In this document: positions 23,856 to 32,653 of the stretch, piece by piece
Numbering within the stretch: position 1 is the stretch's first letter
Layout: each line of letters opens with the position of its first letter
From: Limoniibacter endophyticus
Lineage (GTDB): Bacteria > Pseudomonadota > Alphaproteobacteria > Rhizobiales > Rhizobiaceae
Reading direction: 5' to 3'
Length of the DNA: 64,000 nt
Assembly: GCF_014652835.1 (NCBI RefSeq)
Contig: NZ_BMZO01000001.1
Span: 186,001-250,000, forward strand
The notes under the pieces: model-generated
The model's input: only the letters and a program-made list of their open reading frames with translations
Databases searched by the model: none
What the model was told of the DNA's origin: nothing
Program-made: the position numbers and the translations under genes

Positions 23856-24974
23856 ATGAAATTCGAACACATTCTGACCGCCTTTGAGGCGGAGCCGTGG
23901 GCGATTCAGCGCGAAAAACTAGCCGTTTTGGCTGATGTTCTTGCGGCACGTGTGGCGGGCGACAAGCTCGTCACACCTGAATTTGCAGCAGCCGTTTCCG
24001 ATGCGCGTGCGAAGGAAATAGCTGAGACAGATGGCAACATTGCTGTTATCCCGGTCTATGGCGTTCTTTCCGACCGGATGGACCTGTTCTCCGCAATGAG
24101 CGGCGGAACGTCATATGCCGGCATCAAGCGCCAGCTTCATAAAGCGCTGTCCAACGATGACGTGAAGGCCGTTGTCCTTGATATCGATAGTCCGGGTGGT
24201 TCGGTGCCGGGTACTGACGAGCTCGCAACGGAAATTCGCAAACTGCGTGGCGGTGAAAAGCCGATCATAGCGCAGGTCAATTCGCTGGCAGCAAGCGCCG
24301 CTTACTGGATCGCCTCGTCTGCCGACGAAATCGTCGTTACGCCGTCAGGGCGCGCAGGTTCGATTGGTGTCTACACGGCACACGACGATATTTCTGCCGC
24401 ATTGGAAAAGGCTGGCGTCAAGCGCACCTACATTTCGGCAGGCAAGCACAAGGTCGAAGGCAACGAAACCGAACCGCTTGGCAAAGACACGCTTGCCTAC
24501 ATTCAGGACAGCGTAAACCGATCCTATGGCCGGTTTTTGCAGAGCGTAGCCGATGGGCGTGGCGTTACGAAATCCAAAGTCGAAGACGGATTTGGTCAGG
24601 GGAGGGTGTTCTATGCAGAAGCGCTCATGGACAGAGGAATGGCAGACCGTATTGCCACAATTGACGAGACCTTGGCCCGATTGGGCGCGAACACCGAGCC
24701 GGAATATGTCCGCCGCGTAAAGGCGTCCAACGCCGCAAAGGCAGAAGCTGCGCAATTGTTGGCCAACAAGATGGCCTCCGGCGAAGAAATCACCAAACGC
24801 GAGTTCGAAAACGGCATCAGGGGACTGATGGGATTATCGGGCTCTGAGGCAGAGCGGGCCGCTCGGCTCTACCTCAAGGAAGGTCAGGGGGCTCCTGACG
24901 TCGAGACGGATGCTGCTGCTTTGGCAGCCCTAGACCGGCTTATTGCCGAAGCAAAATCACCACTTATTCGATAA
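23856..24974 (+). CDS. Prohead protease, S49 (SppA-like) family
   Basis: The protease core is clear: IPVYGVLSDR, VVLDIDSPGGSVPG, the nucleophile Ser147 in LAASAAYW, and Lys197 in ISAGKHKVEGN as probable general base. The last ~90 residues (Lys/Glu/Ala-rich, with EAAQLLANKM) could act as an internal scaffold, as in other phages where protease and scaffold are joined. It should cleave the capsid N-terminal delta region during head maturation. 372 aa. Confidence 0.93.
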   Translation: MKFEHILTAFEAEPWAIQREKLAVLADVLAARVAGDKLVTPEFAAAVSDARAKEIAETDGNIAVIPVYGVLSDRMDLFSAMSGGTSYAGIKRQLHKALSNDDVKAVVLDIDSPGGSVPGTDELATEIRKLRGGEKPIIAQVNSLAASAAYWIASSADEIVVTPSGRAGSIGVYTAHDDISAALEKAGVKRTYISAGKHKVEGNETEPLGKDTLAYIQDSVNRSYGRFLQSVADGRGVTKSKVEDGFGQGRVFYAEALMDRGMADRIATIDETLARLGANTEPEYVRRVKASNAAKAEAAQLLANKMASGEEITKREFENGIRGLMGLSGSEAERAARLYLKEGQGAPDVETDAAALAALDRLIAEAKSPLIR

Positions 24975-24986
24975 AAGGAGCCATTC

Positions 24987-26201
24987 ATGGCTGAACTAGC
25001 AGAACGCATTGGCGAGCTTGGCGCTTCGCTCGCCTCCATTAAGGAGCAGGTCGGCAATCTTGCGACCGACTTCACCACGAAACTTTCTGCCAATGGCGAA
25101 GTTTCTGCCGAACTGACGACCAAGGTTGACAAGGCCCTTTCGGAGCTTGGCGACACCACCACCAGGATTGGTGAGCTGGAGAAGCGCGCAGCTCGCGAAC
25201 GCGAGCACGCTAATGATAATGAGCCTCGCGATATCGGCGACATTGTTGTTGATTCCGACAAGTTCAAGGCGACGGACGTTTCCGGCGGCTGGCGCGGTTC
25301 GATCCGTGTTGGCATGGAGCGCGCTGATATTACGTCGGCGAACACAACTGTTGGTGCAGGCCGTTCGGCCGGCACTTCGCTTGTTCCCGGCGCTCGTGTT
25401 GCGGGAATTGTGGCGCCGCCTAACCGTCAATTTACGATCCGTGATTTGATTGCACCCGGCCGGACTTCGGCGTCCAGCGTGGAGTTCGTCAAGGAGACCG
25501 GCTTCACCAATAGCGCAGCCCCGGTTGCGGAAGGCGCGCAGAAGCCAAAGTCGGATCTGACTTTCAATCTGTTCACCACGCCCGTTCGCACTCTTGCGCA
25601 TATCTTCAAGGCATCCCGACAGATCCTTGACGACGCGCCTGCTCTTGCAAGCTACATCAATGCCCGTGGAACTTACGGTCTGAAGTTCATTGAAGAGAAC
25701 CAGATCCTCAACGGCGATGGCACTGGCCAGAACCTAAATGGCATTGTCCCGCAGGCAACGGCGTTCGCTCCTGAGTTCGCTCCGGACAATGAAACGGCGA
25801 TCGACCGCCTCCGACTCGCTATCCTTCAGGTCATTCTGGCTGAGTATCCAGCCAGCGGCTTCGTTCTGAATCCGATCGACTGGGCGCGGATTGAACTGAC
25901 CAAGGATCTTGGCGGCAATTACATTGTCGGAAATGCCAATTCGCCGATTGGACCTTCGCTCTGGAACCTTCCGGTTGTTCAGACGCAGGCAATGGGTGAA
26001 GGTGAGTTCCTCACCGGCGCATTCAACCTTGCCGCGCAGATCTTCGACCGCATGGACGTGGAAGTTCTGCTTTCGAGCGAGAACGTCGACGACTTCGAAA
26101 AGAACATGTTCACTGTGCGCATTGAGGAGCGTCTTGCGCTCGCAGTTTACAGACCTGAAGCGTTTGTAACCGGCGACGTCAATCCGACCGTAACTCCTTA
26201 A
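24987..26201 (+). CDS. Major capsid protein, HK97 family
   Basis: The first ~75 residues are a coiled-coil delta domain (GELGASLASIKEQVGNLATD ...), expected to be removed by the protease. The mature HK97 fold follows, with VSGGWRGSIRVGM, FTIRDLIAPG, VEFVKETGF, GLKFIEENQILNGDG, FVLNPIDWARIEL and the C-terminal FAVRIEER-like segment (FTVRIEERLALAVY). An ANDN motif lies in the linker between delta domain and shell. A terminator after the gene fits its high expression. 404 aa. Confidence 0.97.
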   Translation: MAELAERIGELGASLASIKEQVGNLATDFTTKLSANGEVSAELTTKVDKALSELGDTTTRIGELEKRAAREREHANDNEPRDIGDIVVDSDKFKATDVSGGWRGSIRVGMERADITSANTTVGAGRSAGTSLVPGARVAGIVAPPNRQFTIRDLIAPGRTSASSVEFVKETGFTNSAAPVAEGAQKPKSDLTFNLFTTPVRTLAHIFKASRQILDDAPALASYINARGTYGLKFIEENQILNGDGTGQNLNGIVPQATAFAPEFAPDNETAIDRLRLAILQVILAEYPASGFVLNPIDWARIELTKDLGGNYIVGNANSPIGPSLWNLPVVQTQAMGEGEFLTGAFNLAAQIFDRMDVEVLLSSENVDDFEKNMFTVRIEERLALAVYRPEAFVTGDVNPTVTP

Positions 26202-26209
26202 TCGTTGAT

Positions 26210-26231
26210 GGGGCGCTTCGGCGCCCCTTTT
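26210..26231 (+). terminator. Rho-independent terminator after capsid gene
   Basis: GGGGCGC and GCGCCCC pair around a TTCG loop, with TTTT after. Placed nine bases after the capsid stop, it probably trims read-through so that capsid mRNA exceeds downstream tail mRNA. Confidence 0.85.
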
Positions 26232-26243
26232 CACGAGGAAATC

Positions 26244-26489
26244 ATGAAAATCCGAGCACTTAAGACGCTGGTTGGCGAGTACGGCCGGTTGGCCAAGGGT
26301 GACATTGCCGATCTTCCGAACTGGCAAGCCAGGCCGCTGCTGGCGCTCGGATATGTCGTTACCGAACAGGAGGCCATTGATGGCGGACGCAAAGATACGA
26401 AAGCGCCGGGTGGCGAGCTACATCGGCGCGGGAGTCGTCGATCTAAATCCAGCGCCGGCGCCGGAACCGGAGCCAGAACCGGATCCTGA
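26244..26489 (+). CDS. Small head-region protein, 81 aa
   Basis: The ATG follows AGGAAATC. The first part (MKIRALKTLVGEYGRLAKGD, then LPNWQARPLLALGYV) looks like the small structural proteins that follow capsid genes in rhizobial phages. The C-terminus becomes Arg/Ser/Gly-rich where another frame is also open, so the last third may be of lower constraint. Confidence 0.6.
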   Translation: MKIRALKTLVGEYGRLAKGDIADLPNWQARPLLALGYVVTEQEAIDGGRKDTKAPGGELHRRGSRRSKSSAGAGTGARTGS

Positions 26490-26526
26490 AACGCCGCCAG
26501 AAGGTGGTGATGATGGCGCTGGTTGA
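26380..26526 (+). CDS. Overlapping Pro/Glu-rich ORF, 48 aa
   Basis: An ATG in another frame inside the previous gene opens MADAKIRKRRVASYIGAGV followed by a PAPEPEPEPDPETPPEGG tail. Its composition is more protein-like than the overlapping tail of the 81-aa frame. It might be the true product of this segment, or the two frames may have been joined. It also overlaps the next gene by 14 bases. Confidence 0.4.
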   Translation: MADAKIRKRRVASYIGAGVVDLNPAPAPEPEPEPDPETPPEGGDDGAG

Positions 26527-26839
26527 CCTGGATTTATTGAAGCGACACTTGCGTGTTTTTCACGATGATGAAGACGTTGAACTGGGTTTGTACCTGGCCG
26601 CATCTGAAGCCATCGTTACTGAATACATAGATCGCGAGGTCGTCGCGACAGGTGCGACGCCTACCTTGCCGGACGGCATTGTAATAGCGCCTCCCATTAC
26701 AGCTGCGATCTTACTTGTCGCGGCGGATCTTTACGAGGTCCGAGAGCCGGACCCCAAGGCAACAGGCGATGCGGTCCTTCCGCGCCACGTTCGGGCACTG
26801 CTGGCACCATATCGGGTGTGGCGGCAACACACGGAGTAG
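26513..26839 (+). CDS. Head-tail connector protein (gp6-like)
   Basis: The helical pattern LDLLKRHLRVFHDDEDVELGLYLAASEAIVTEYI followed by PPITAAILLVAADLYEVRE and ending RALLAPYRVW is that of HK97 gp6-like connectors, which form a ring under the portal. Several starts are close together; the ATG at 26513 has AAGG eight bases upstream. 108 aa. Confidence 0.85.
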   Translation: MALVDLDLLKRHLRVFHDDEDVELGLYLAASEAIVTEYIDREVVATGATPTLPDGIVIAPPITAAILLVAADLYEVREPDPKATGDAVLPRHVRALLAPYRVWRQHTE

Positions 26840-26842
26840 CCC

Positions 26843-27037
26843 ATGCCATGGGTCAGATTCACGGCGAACTTCGACTGGTCGCCTCGCTACGGCGTCACCA
26901 TCGCATACAAAACCGGCGAAACGTACAACGTGACGCGGGCGTGTGCGGCGAGGGCACTTGATGTTGGACGGGCAGAGCGAACTACGAAACCGCAGGAGAC
27001 GCCATGTCCGGTGCAGGAAGCCTCAGAGAGCGCGTGA
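26843..27037 (+). CDS. Small head-joining-region protein, 64 aa
   Basis: Starts MPWVRFTANFDWSPR, a pattern seen in short proteins in the connector region of rhizobial phages. The beta-rich first half (VTIAYKTGETYNV) is followed by an Ala/Arg helix. Function unknown. Its 3' end overlaps the head closure gene by 34 bases. Confidence 0.7.
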   Translation: MPWVRFTANFDWSPRYGVTIAYKTGETYNVTRACAARALDVGRAERTTKPQETPCPVQEASESA

Positions 27038-27345
27038 CGTTTGTCGAGTTGGTGTCTGGTGATGATGGCTATGGCGGCACGTTTGAGGGCTGGGAGGACG
27101 CGTTCACCGATGCGGCACGTCTGGCGCCTAAGATGGGTAGTGAGCCAGTAATTGCTGGCCGGATGCAGGGTATCCAGCCTTACACTCTGACGGTTCGATC
27201 GAATGTCAATACCCGTCGCGTCAGGCCGTACTGGAAGGCGCGCAATCATCGCACCGGCACGACCTACGAAATCAAAACAATCGTCAACATCGATGAACGC
27301 AACGCGTATCTCGAAATGCTGGTGGTCGAAGGTGAGGCGTCATGA
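27004..27345 (+). CDS. Head closure (head-tail adaptor) protein
   Basis: GSLRERVTFVEL, DGYGGTFEGWED and the strands YTLTVRSNVNTRRVRPYWKA and TYEIKTIVNIDERNAYLEM match the SPP1 gp16/HK97 head closure family. The protein joins the connector ring to the tail. 113 aa, with its stop overlapping the next start. Confidence 0.87.
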   Translation: MSGAGSLRERVTFVELVSGDDGYGGTFEGWEDAFTDAARLAPKMGSEPVIAGRMQGIQPYTLTVRSNVNTRRVRPYWKARNHRTGTTYEIKTIVNIDERNAYLEMLVVEGEAS

Positions 27346-27764
27346 AGATCATGAATCTGGAACGGCTAAAGCGCAAGCTTAGTCGTATTCCTGAATCAGT
27401 CAAAAAGCGTGCTCAGGCTGACCTTATGCTTGCTGGTCGAGAGATTAACATGCTCCAAAGATCACTTGCGCCGAAAGATGACGGTACTCTCGCGGCATCC
27501 ATACGCACCGAACCGCTCGACGATGGCACTGTGGGCGTTGAACTAAAGGCCGGCGGCCCGACAACAACGCGCGTTGTGCGAAATACCGAAAAGGGAAACT
27601 CGCCCGCATACGATTATGCTCTTGCTCAAGAGTTCGGCAACGAACACCAGAAAACGCCAAATCCATTCTTTTATCCAGGATATCGAGCGCGCAAGCGCAG
27701 GGCGATGAGCAGGGTTCGTCAGGGAGTTCGTCGCTCATTGCGACAGGCGGTGAAAGGTGACTAG
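27342..27764 (+). CDS. HK97 gp10 family tail component
   Basis: An N-terminal amphipathic helix region (LERLKRKLSRIPESVKKRAQAD) is followed by the family segment KDDGTLAASIRTE and the C-terminal EFGNEHQKTPNPFFYPGYRARKRR. Gp10-like proteins close the tail end that contacts the head. 140 aa. The next gene starts with GTG inside its last codons. Confidence 0.88.
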   Translation: MKIMNLERLKRKLSRIPESVKKRAQADLMLAGREINMLQRSLAPKDDGTLAASIRTEPLDDGTVGVELKAGGPTTTRVVRNTEKGNSPAYDYALAQEFGNEHQKTPNPFFYPGYRARKRRAMSRVRQGVRRSLRQAVKGD

Positions 27765-28149
27765 CCCAAGTCTCGCCATCCAGGCGGCGTTGGTAGCACA
27801 AATCCGCGCTCTAAACACTGCTGCCGACGCGCGTGTATATTCGGTCATTCCACAGAATGCAGCCTATCCATATGTGATGGTTTGGCCTGGCGTTGAAACG
27901 CCGATCGATGAAGAATGCTTCGACCGAACCGAAACGGCTCAGCAGATCGATGTTTGGGCCGACAGTACATCCTACATCAAAACCAAAGAAGTCGCTGCGG
28001 CTATCCGTGCCGCGTTCCACGAAAAACCGATGACGATTGATGGTCACACCGTCGATCGCGTTCGCGTGGAAACCATCAACTACAGCGACACGCCGCCGAC
28101 CTACCGCGCGCGCATCAACCTTACAATCGACACTCAGCCGGTCGCATAA
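27757..28149 (+). CDS. DUF3168 tail completion protein
   Basis: LAIQAALVAQIRALNT, RVYSVIPQNAAYPYVMVW and the ending RARINLTIDTQ match DUF3168, the SPP1 gp17-like tail completion family. GTG start. It lies between gp10 and the tail tube gene as expected. 130 aa. Confidence 0.85.
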   Translation: MTSPSLAIQAALVAQIRALNTAADARVYSVIPQNAAYPYVMVWPGVETPIDEECFDRTETAQQIDVWADSTSYIKTKEVAAAIRAAFHEKPMTIDGHTVDRVRVETINYSDTPPTYRARINLTIDTQPVA

Positions 28150-28166
28150 GCGGCCTGGAGTACATC

Positions 28167-28604
28167 ATGGCAACTACAAAGCAGCTCCTCATCCAGTTCT
28201 CGGATGGTGGATCGCCCGAGACGTGGGCGCATTCTTGCACGATTAATACGACGCAAGAATTTACAATTGAAGCCACGACGACTGAGGCCACCGCGCCGAA
28301 CTGCGAAGATCCAAATGCTCCTGGCTGGGTTCTTCGTGCTGTCGATACGCTCTCCGCCGGTATCAACGGCGCTGGAACAATGGATCCTGTTTCATTCGGA
28401 GTTCTTCGCGACAAGACTTTGGCAGGTGAATCATTCCCAGTTCGCGTTACGCTAGGTGGTCTTACTGGCGTACAGGGCGGCGGTCATTTCGAAGGCAACT
28501 ACGTAATGACATCCCTCGGCCTCGCCAAAGAGGGCAAGGGTTATGTCACTTCGACTGTTGCATTGTCGAGCGACGGCGAAATTACATGGGTTGATGCAAC
28601 CTGA
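28167..28604 (+). CDS. Major tail tube protein
   Basis: A beta-rich 145-aa protein (TKQLLIQFSDGG, SFPVRVTLGGLTG, FEGNYVMTSLGLAKEGKGYVT) with the position and length of siphovirus tail tube proteins related to gene transfer agent tails. Its stop overlaps the chaperone start. It should polymerise around the tape measure protein. Confidence 0.88.
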   Translation: MATTKQLLIQFSDGGSPETWAHSCTINTTQEFTIEATTTEATAPNCEDPNAPGWVLRAVDTLSAGINGAGTMDPVSFGVLRDKTLAGESFPVRVTLGGLTGVQGGGHFEGNYVMTSLGLAKEGKGYVTSTVALSSDGEITWVDAT

Positions 28605-29083
28605 TGACGCAAACCCATGAAGATATTCTGGGTGGGGTGAAACGTAAGTTTCGCCTCCCCATTGGCGAGCTTCGTGAACTGCAAGAGAAGTGCGAGGCAG
28701 GCCCTGCAACTATACTGGCGCGGCTTATGTCGTACCAGCCAAATGCAACCAAACGACCGGAACCTTCGGACTATACGCACGGCGATGCCGATCCGGATTA
28801 TATTGCAGACTTCAACGTCTATAGCATGCTTCGTAGTTTTGGCGGCGATTGGCGTGTCGACGATATCCGCGAAACCATCCGACTTGGCTTGATTGGTGGC
28901 GGCACAACGCCGACTGACGCGTATATCGCCGTTGCGAGATATATTGATACGCGCCCCTTGTGGGAACATGCCGGCCTTGCCTGCGCAATTCTCCTGAAGG
29001 CACTCACTGGCGACAAGGACGACGATCCGGGAAAAGCTCCGGTGGAGACGACGACGCCAACGGAAGCGGCGACGGAAAGCTAG
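28604..29083 (+). CDS. Tail assembly chaperone, unshifted product (gpG-like)
   Basis: KFRLPIGELRELQEKCEAGPATIL and DDIRETIRLGLIGGG match the chaperones of gene-transfer-agent-like tails. Between tail tube and tape measure this is the place for a gpG-type protein that coats the tape measure protein. The frame ends with a Thr/Glu/Ala-rich tail after the slippery site. 159 aa. Confidence 0.85.
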   Translation: MTQTHEDILGGVKRKFRLPIGELRELQEKCEAGPATILARLMSYQPNATKRPEPSDYTHGDADPDYIADFNVYSMLRSFGGDWRVDDIRETIRLGLIGGGTTPTDAYIAVARYIDTRPLWEHAGLACAILLKALTGDKDDDPGKAPVETTTPTEAATES

Positions 29084-29268
29084 TCTTCTCCACCTTTTAC
29101 GGCGCTGGAGCGACGATGGGATTTAGCCCGCGCGAAGTCGATCAGATGACGCTATGGGAGCTTGCAGTTGCCGCGCATGGATGGATCAAGGCCAACGGCG
29201 GTGAAGAAGAAACCGCGGCGCCGTCCTGGGAAGAGCATATCGCGATGGTGAATGCTGTTAAGAAGTGA
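28604..29268 (+). CDS. Tail assembly chaperone, -1 frameshift product (gpGT-like)
   Basis: In the unshifted frame the codons GGA AAA follow a G, giving the slippery heptamer G GGA AAA at 29029-29035, close to lambda's GGGAAAG. A -1 shift there leads into an open frame encoding FSTFYGAGATMGFSPREVDQM, LWELAVAAHGWI and a C-terminal helix, a gpT-like domain with no start of its own. The fusion should be made in small amounts and recruit tail tube subunits. Confidence 0.85.
29029..29035 (+). other. Slippery heptamer GGGAAAA for -1 frameshifting
   Basis: The heptamer is phased X XXY YYZ with the chaperone frame. The downstream -1 frame stays open to 29268 and encodes a conserved-looking domain. 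Confidence 0.85.
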
Positions 29269-29853
29269 TTATTCGACAAATGCGACCGATTTAATGTCCT
29301 TTGCCGCGCCTGTACAAGTAGTCTCGCGCGGCATGCCTGAATCAATTTTGGTCGGCCGTATAATGACCGCGCGCGGCTTGGAATCTCCGTCTCGTATAAA
29401 ACTGGCCTTGATGTCGTTTACTGGTGGACGTGCGGCGATGCTCTTCTTGTGTATTATAATCTCGATACATGAGTTGAGAAGATCATCATCCATGGATGGC
29501 TTCAATTGTGTGCTCTTGGCGTCGACGCTAACCGAATTCGCTGCCCCCAGATACGCCAGTAATTCACCTCCGCCTTGTCGAGCCGATCGGGATGGGGAAA
29601 AGGTAAACACGCCATCGTAGTAACGAAATAAGCATTGATGTGTAGAGCGGATAAGAGCACCGTAACCGTTCTGTGCATCATACTCAACAACAACGCTGTT
29701 TTCGAAATACGAAGTCTTAATTCGCACATAACTGGACGGCGACCTTAACGTCGACACCGCAACTGCTTCGCATCCAGCGATTTCAGGCTTGTCTGCATAA
29801 CACGCGGTCCCGGTGGAAATAACCAAGCAGGCCGCAATAAGTGTACTGCGCAT
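29269..29853 (-). CDS. Secreted protein on the opposite strand, probable moron
   Basis: The ATG at 29853 has AAGGAGG just upstream on its strand and starts a clear signal peptide (RSTLIAACLVISTGTACYA, cleavage after it). The mature part of ~175 aa has paired cysteines (GCEAVAV, HQCLF, NSCIEI, TTCTG) suitable for disulfides. It is antisense to the surrounding late genes and more A+T-rich. The setting fits lysogenic conversion cargo acting in the periplasm or outside. No family recognised. Confidence 0.7.
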   Translation of the reverse strand: MRSTLIAACLVISTGTACYADKPEIAGCEAVAVSTLRSPSSYVRIKTSYFENSVVVEYDAQNGYGALIRSTHQCLFRYYDGVFTFSPSRSARQGGGELLAYLGAANSVSVDAKSTQLKPSMDDDLLNSCIEIIIHKKSIAARPPVNDIKASFIRDGDSKPRAVIIRPTKIDSGMPRETTCTGAAKDIKSVAFVE

Positions 29854-29893
29854 CGCCCCTCCTTCTGTTTCTCCCCAACTAGCAGGAAATTCT

Positions 29894-32650
29894 ATGGCAG
29901 TCACTGTCGAAGAACTCCGCGCAGTGATGCGCATGGAGATGAAGCCGCTTGAGCGGGATTTGCAGAAAATCCACGGCATCAACACCAAGGCGGCCAAGCA
30001 AGTCGAGAACACTTGGCGAAACGCGAACCGTAGGCTTGATGGCATTGGCCAGAATATGGCTCGCAGTCTTGCCGCGCCACTTGCTGGCGTGACAGCTGTA
30101 CTCGGCATTGATGCTGTTCGTCAGATGACAGACACATGGACCGATCTTTCCAGTCGCGTTCAGATCGCGGCCGGTGGCGTAGAGCAGGGCGCTCAGGTGA
30201 TGGAGCGTCTCGGCGACGTTGCCCGACGCACCTATTCGTCATTGGAAACGACCGCTGAAGGTTATCTGCTGAACGCCACCGCAATGCGCGAACTAGGCTA
30301 CAGTACAAGCCAAACGCTGGATTACACTGAAGCTGTCAATAACGCGCTGGTTATCTCTGGTGCCAAAGGCCAGCGAGCCGAGTCCGTCATCAATGCACTT
30401 TCGAAGGCTATGGCTGCCGGCAAGTTATCCGGCGACGAACTCAACACGGTCATCACTACGGGTGGCCGAGTGGCGGAAGCTTTAGCCGCGGGCCTTGGCG
30501 TATCGGTCAACCAGCTTCGTTCACTAGGTCAGCAGGGCAAGATTACCGGCAACGACGTCGTCCGCGCGCTGTCGACGCAGATGGAGCGCCTGCGCCGCGA
30601 AGCCGAAGGCATGCCTGCAACCATCGGCGATGGCATACAGCTCCTGCAAAACGCGATGCTGCAATATGTTGGCAGTACAGATCAAGCATATGGTGCATCG
30701 GCAAGGATCAGCGAAGCGCTGGTCATCATGGCCGACAACTTCGACAAGACGGCCGACGTAGCGTTGCAGCTTGCCGGCGTGATTGCTGGCGCACTTATTG
30801 GCCGGTCGCTTCTCAAGATGATTTCGACGCTCGGCCTCGGTAGCGCCGCGCTAGTTAATTTCACCAAGGCGTTGCTGGCCGCAAGATCAATGGCGAGCCT
30901 CGGTATCGCATTCAACGGGTTGAGCGCAGCAGCTGGTCCGGTTGGTCTCTTGGTCGGCGGTGCACTCGTAACCGCATTGACGCTCTACAGTAATTCAACA
31001 TCTGAAGCGTCAGCCGCATCTAAGGTTTACGCAGCAGCCCTAGAGGACGTTCGTGCGGCCGCAGAAAAGACTGGAGATGCAGTCGAGGGCGCGGCGCAGC
31101 AGATCGACGAGAAGACCAAAAACGCTCTTTCGGGCGGCATTGCAATAGGCGTTGCTGATATAGAAAATGCACGAGATGCTGTAATCGACTTGTTCGATCA
31201 CCTTCTCCGGAACGTCAGTCAAGATACTGTGTCTCCGCAGCAGATCGCGCAACTTGAAGATCTTCGTGATAGCCTGAACAACGGCACACGTTCTGCGGAC
31301 GAAGTTGAACAGGCACTATTTGCTCTGGCCAACTCAAATCCGGACTTCCAGGCGGTTGCCAACGCTTTCTCCCCACTACTAACGGTCCTGCGCCAGGCCA
31401 TTGATTCCACCGATATACTTCGCAACAAGCTAGGTGCTCCAGACAAAAATATCGTCGAGGGGTACCAGCAGTACGCACGCACGCGTGTCGAAGGTAATCG
31501 CATTGAAAGCGAGCGGAATGCTTATGAGCAAGAAGCGCTTCGGCGGGCGAAGCTCGGCAAAGCGCAGCTTGACCTCGAAAACGAGATAGCAAGAGTTAGG
31601 ACAGACGCTGAAAAGCAAAATGTCCAGCTTACCGACGATCAGGTAAAGCGCATCGCCGAAGCCAATCTTTCAGGTAATGCGTCACGTTCTGCCGAAGGCA
31701 AAAAGCCAAAGAAAGAACGTGAAAATGAGTACCAGCGGCTTACTGAGCGCATCGTTGAGCAGACAGCAGCGATAGTTGCAGAAACCGAAGCCCAGCGTCA
31801 GGTTAATCCGCTCGTTGATGATTACGGCTATGCCGTTGAGCGGGCGCGTGCAGAACAGGAACTTCTCAATGCGGCAAAGGCCGCAGGTCTGCCGATCGAC
31901 GAGAAGCTTCGTCAAGAAATAGCTGCGCTTGCCGATCAGTACGCGGTTGCGACCGTTGAGGCTGCTAAGCTTGGTGAAACGCAAGACGATATTCGCCGCA
32001 AGGCGGAAGAAATGGCGGACTTTCAAAAAGACCTGTCTCGCGGCATCGTCGATGGCTTCATGCAAGGCAAGAAGGCCGCTGACATTTTTGCGGATGCCTT
32101 GTCCAAGGTCGGAAACAAGCTGCTCGACATGGCCTTTAACGCTGCTTTTGATAAGGGCGGAGGAAGCTGGCTTGGGAATCTTTTGGGTGGCCTTTTCGGC
32201 GGCGGTGGCCGCGTTAGCCTTCCCGCAAGCGGACCCATTCCAGCGCTGCGGCCCTTCTCCGACGGCGGATACACCGGACCTGGCGGCAAGTATCAACCCG
32301 CTGGCATCGTCCATAAAGGCGAAGTGGTGTGGTCGCAGCGGGATGTTCGAAGCCACGGCGGCGTTGCTGCGGTGGAGGCATTGCGTCGCGGCTACGCTAA
32401 CGGCGGTGCTGTTGGCGTCTCTGTGCCGCGATTGCAGGCTCCTGCCAATCAGAACCAGCCTACGGCGGTCACCTTCAAGATCGATGTCACAGGCGCGCGC
32501 GGCAATGCCGAGATTCAGGAAATGGTTCAGCAGGGCGTTGCGCAAGGCATTCAGCATTGGAGCAAAAGCTCTGATTTCGTAGGTCGAACGACTTCTATCG
32601 TTGATCAGCGCAAGTCCAATCCGCGCATCACTCCAAGACTCGGCGGTTAG
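29894..32650 (+). CDS. Tape measure protein
   Basis: The ATG at 29894 follows AGGAAATT. The N-terminal ~260 residues match the tape measure domain (LSSRVQIAAGG, YSSLETTAEGYLLNATAMRELG, GDELNTVITTGGRVAEALAAGLGV, SLGQQGKITGNDVVRAL). Hydrophobic segments near 290-360 may insert into the host membrane, and a long helical part and a Gly-rich C-terminus follow. It sets tail length. 918 aa suggests a tail a little longer than that of lambda (gpH 853 aa). Confidence 0.95.
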   Translation: MAVTVEELRAVMRMEMKPLERDLQKIHGINTKAAKQVENTWRNANRRLDGIGQNMARSLAAPLAGVTAVLGIDAVRQMTDTWTDLSSRVQIAAGGVEQGAQVMERLGDVARRTYSSLETTAEGYLLNATAMRELGYSTSQTLDYTEAVNNALVISGAKGQRAESVINALSKAMAAGKLSGDELNTVITTGGRVAEALAAGLGVSVNQLRSLGQQGKITGNDVVRALSTQMERLRREAEGMPATIGDGIQLLQNAMLQYVGSTDQAYGASARISEALVIMADNFDKTADVALQLAGVIAGALIGRSLLKMISTLGLGSAALVNFTKALLAARSMASLGIAFNGLSAAAGPVGLLVGGALVTALTLYSNSTSEASAASKVYAAALEDVRAAAEKTGDAVEGAAQQIDEKTKNALSGGIAIGVADIENARDAVIDLFDHLLRNVSQDTVSPQQIAQLEDLRDSLNNGTRSADEVEQALFALANSNPDFQAVANAFSPLLTVLRQAIDSTDILRNKLGAPDKNIVEGYQQYARTRVEGNRIESERNAYEQEALRRAKLGKAQLDLENEIARVRTDAEKQNVQLTDDQVKRIAEANLSGNASRSAEGKKPKKERENEYQRLTERIVEQTAAIVAETEAQRQVNPLVDDYGYAVERARAEQELLNAAKAAGLPIDEKLRQEIAALADQYAVATVEAAKLGETQDDIRRKAEEMADFQKDLSRGIVDGFMQGKKAADIFADALSKVGNKLLDMAFNAAFDKGGGSWLGNLLGGLFGGGGRVSLPASGPIPALRPFSDGGYTGPGGKYQPAGIVHKGEVVWSQRDVRSHGGVAAVEALRRGYANGGAVGVSVPRLQAPANQNQPTAVTFKIDVTGARGNAEIQEMVQQGVAQGIQHWSKSSDFVGRTTSIVDQRKSNPRITPRLGG

Positions 32651-32653
32651 AGA

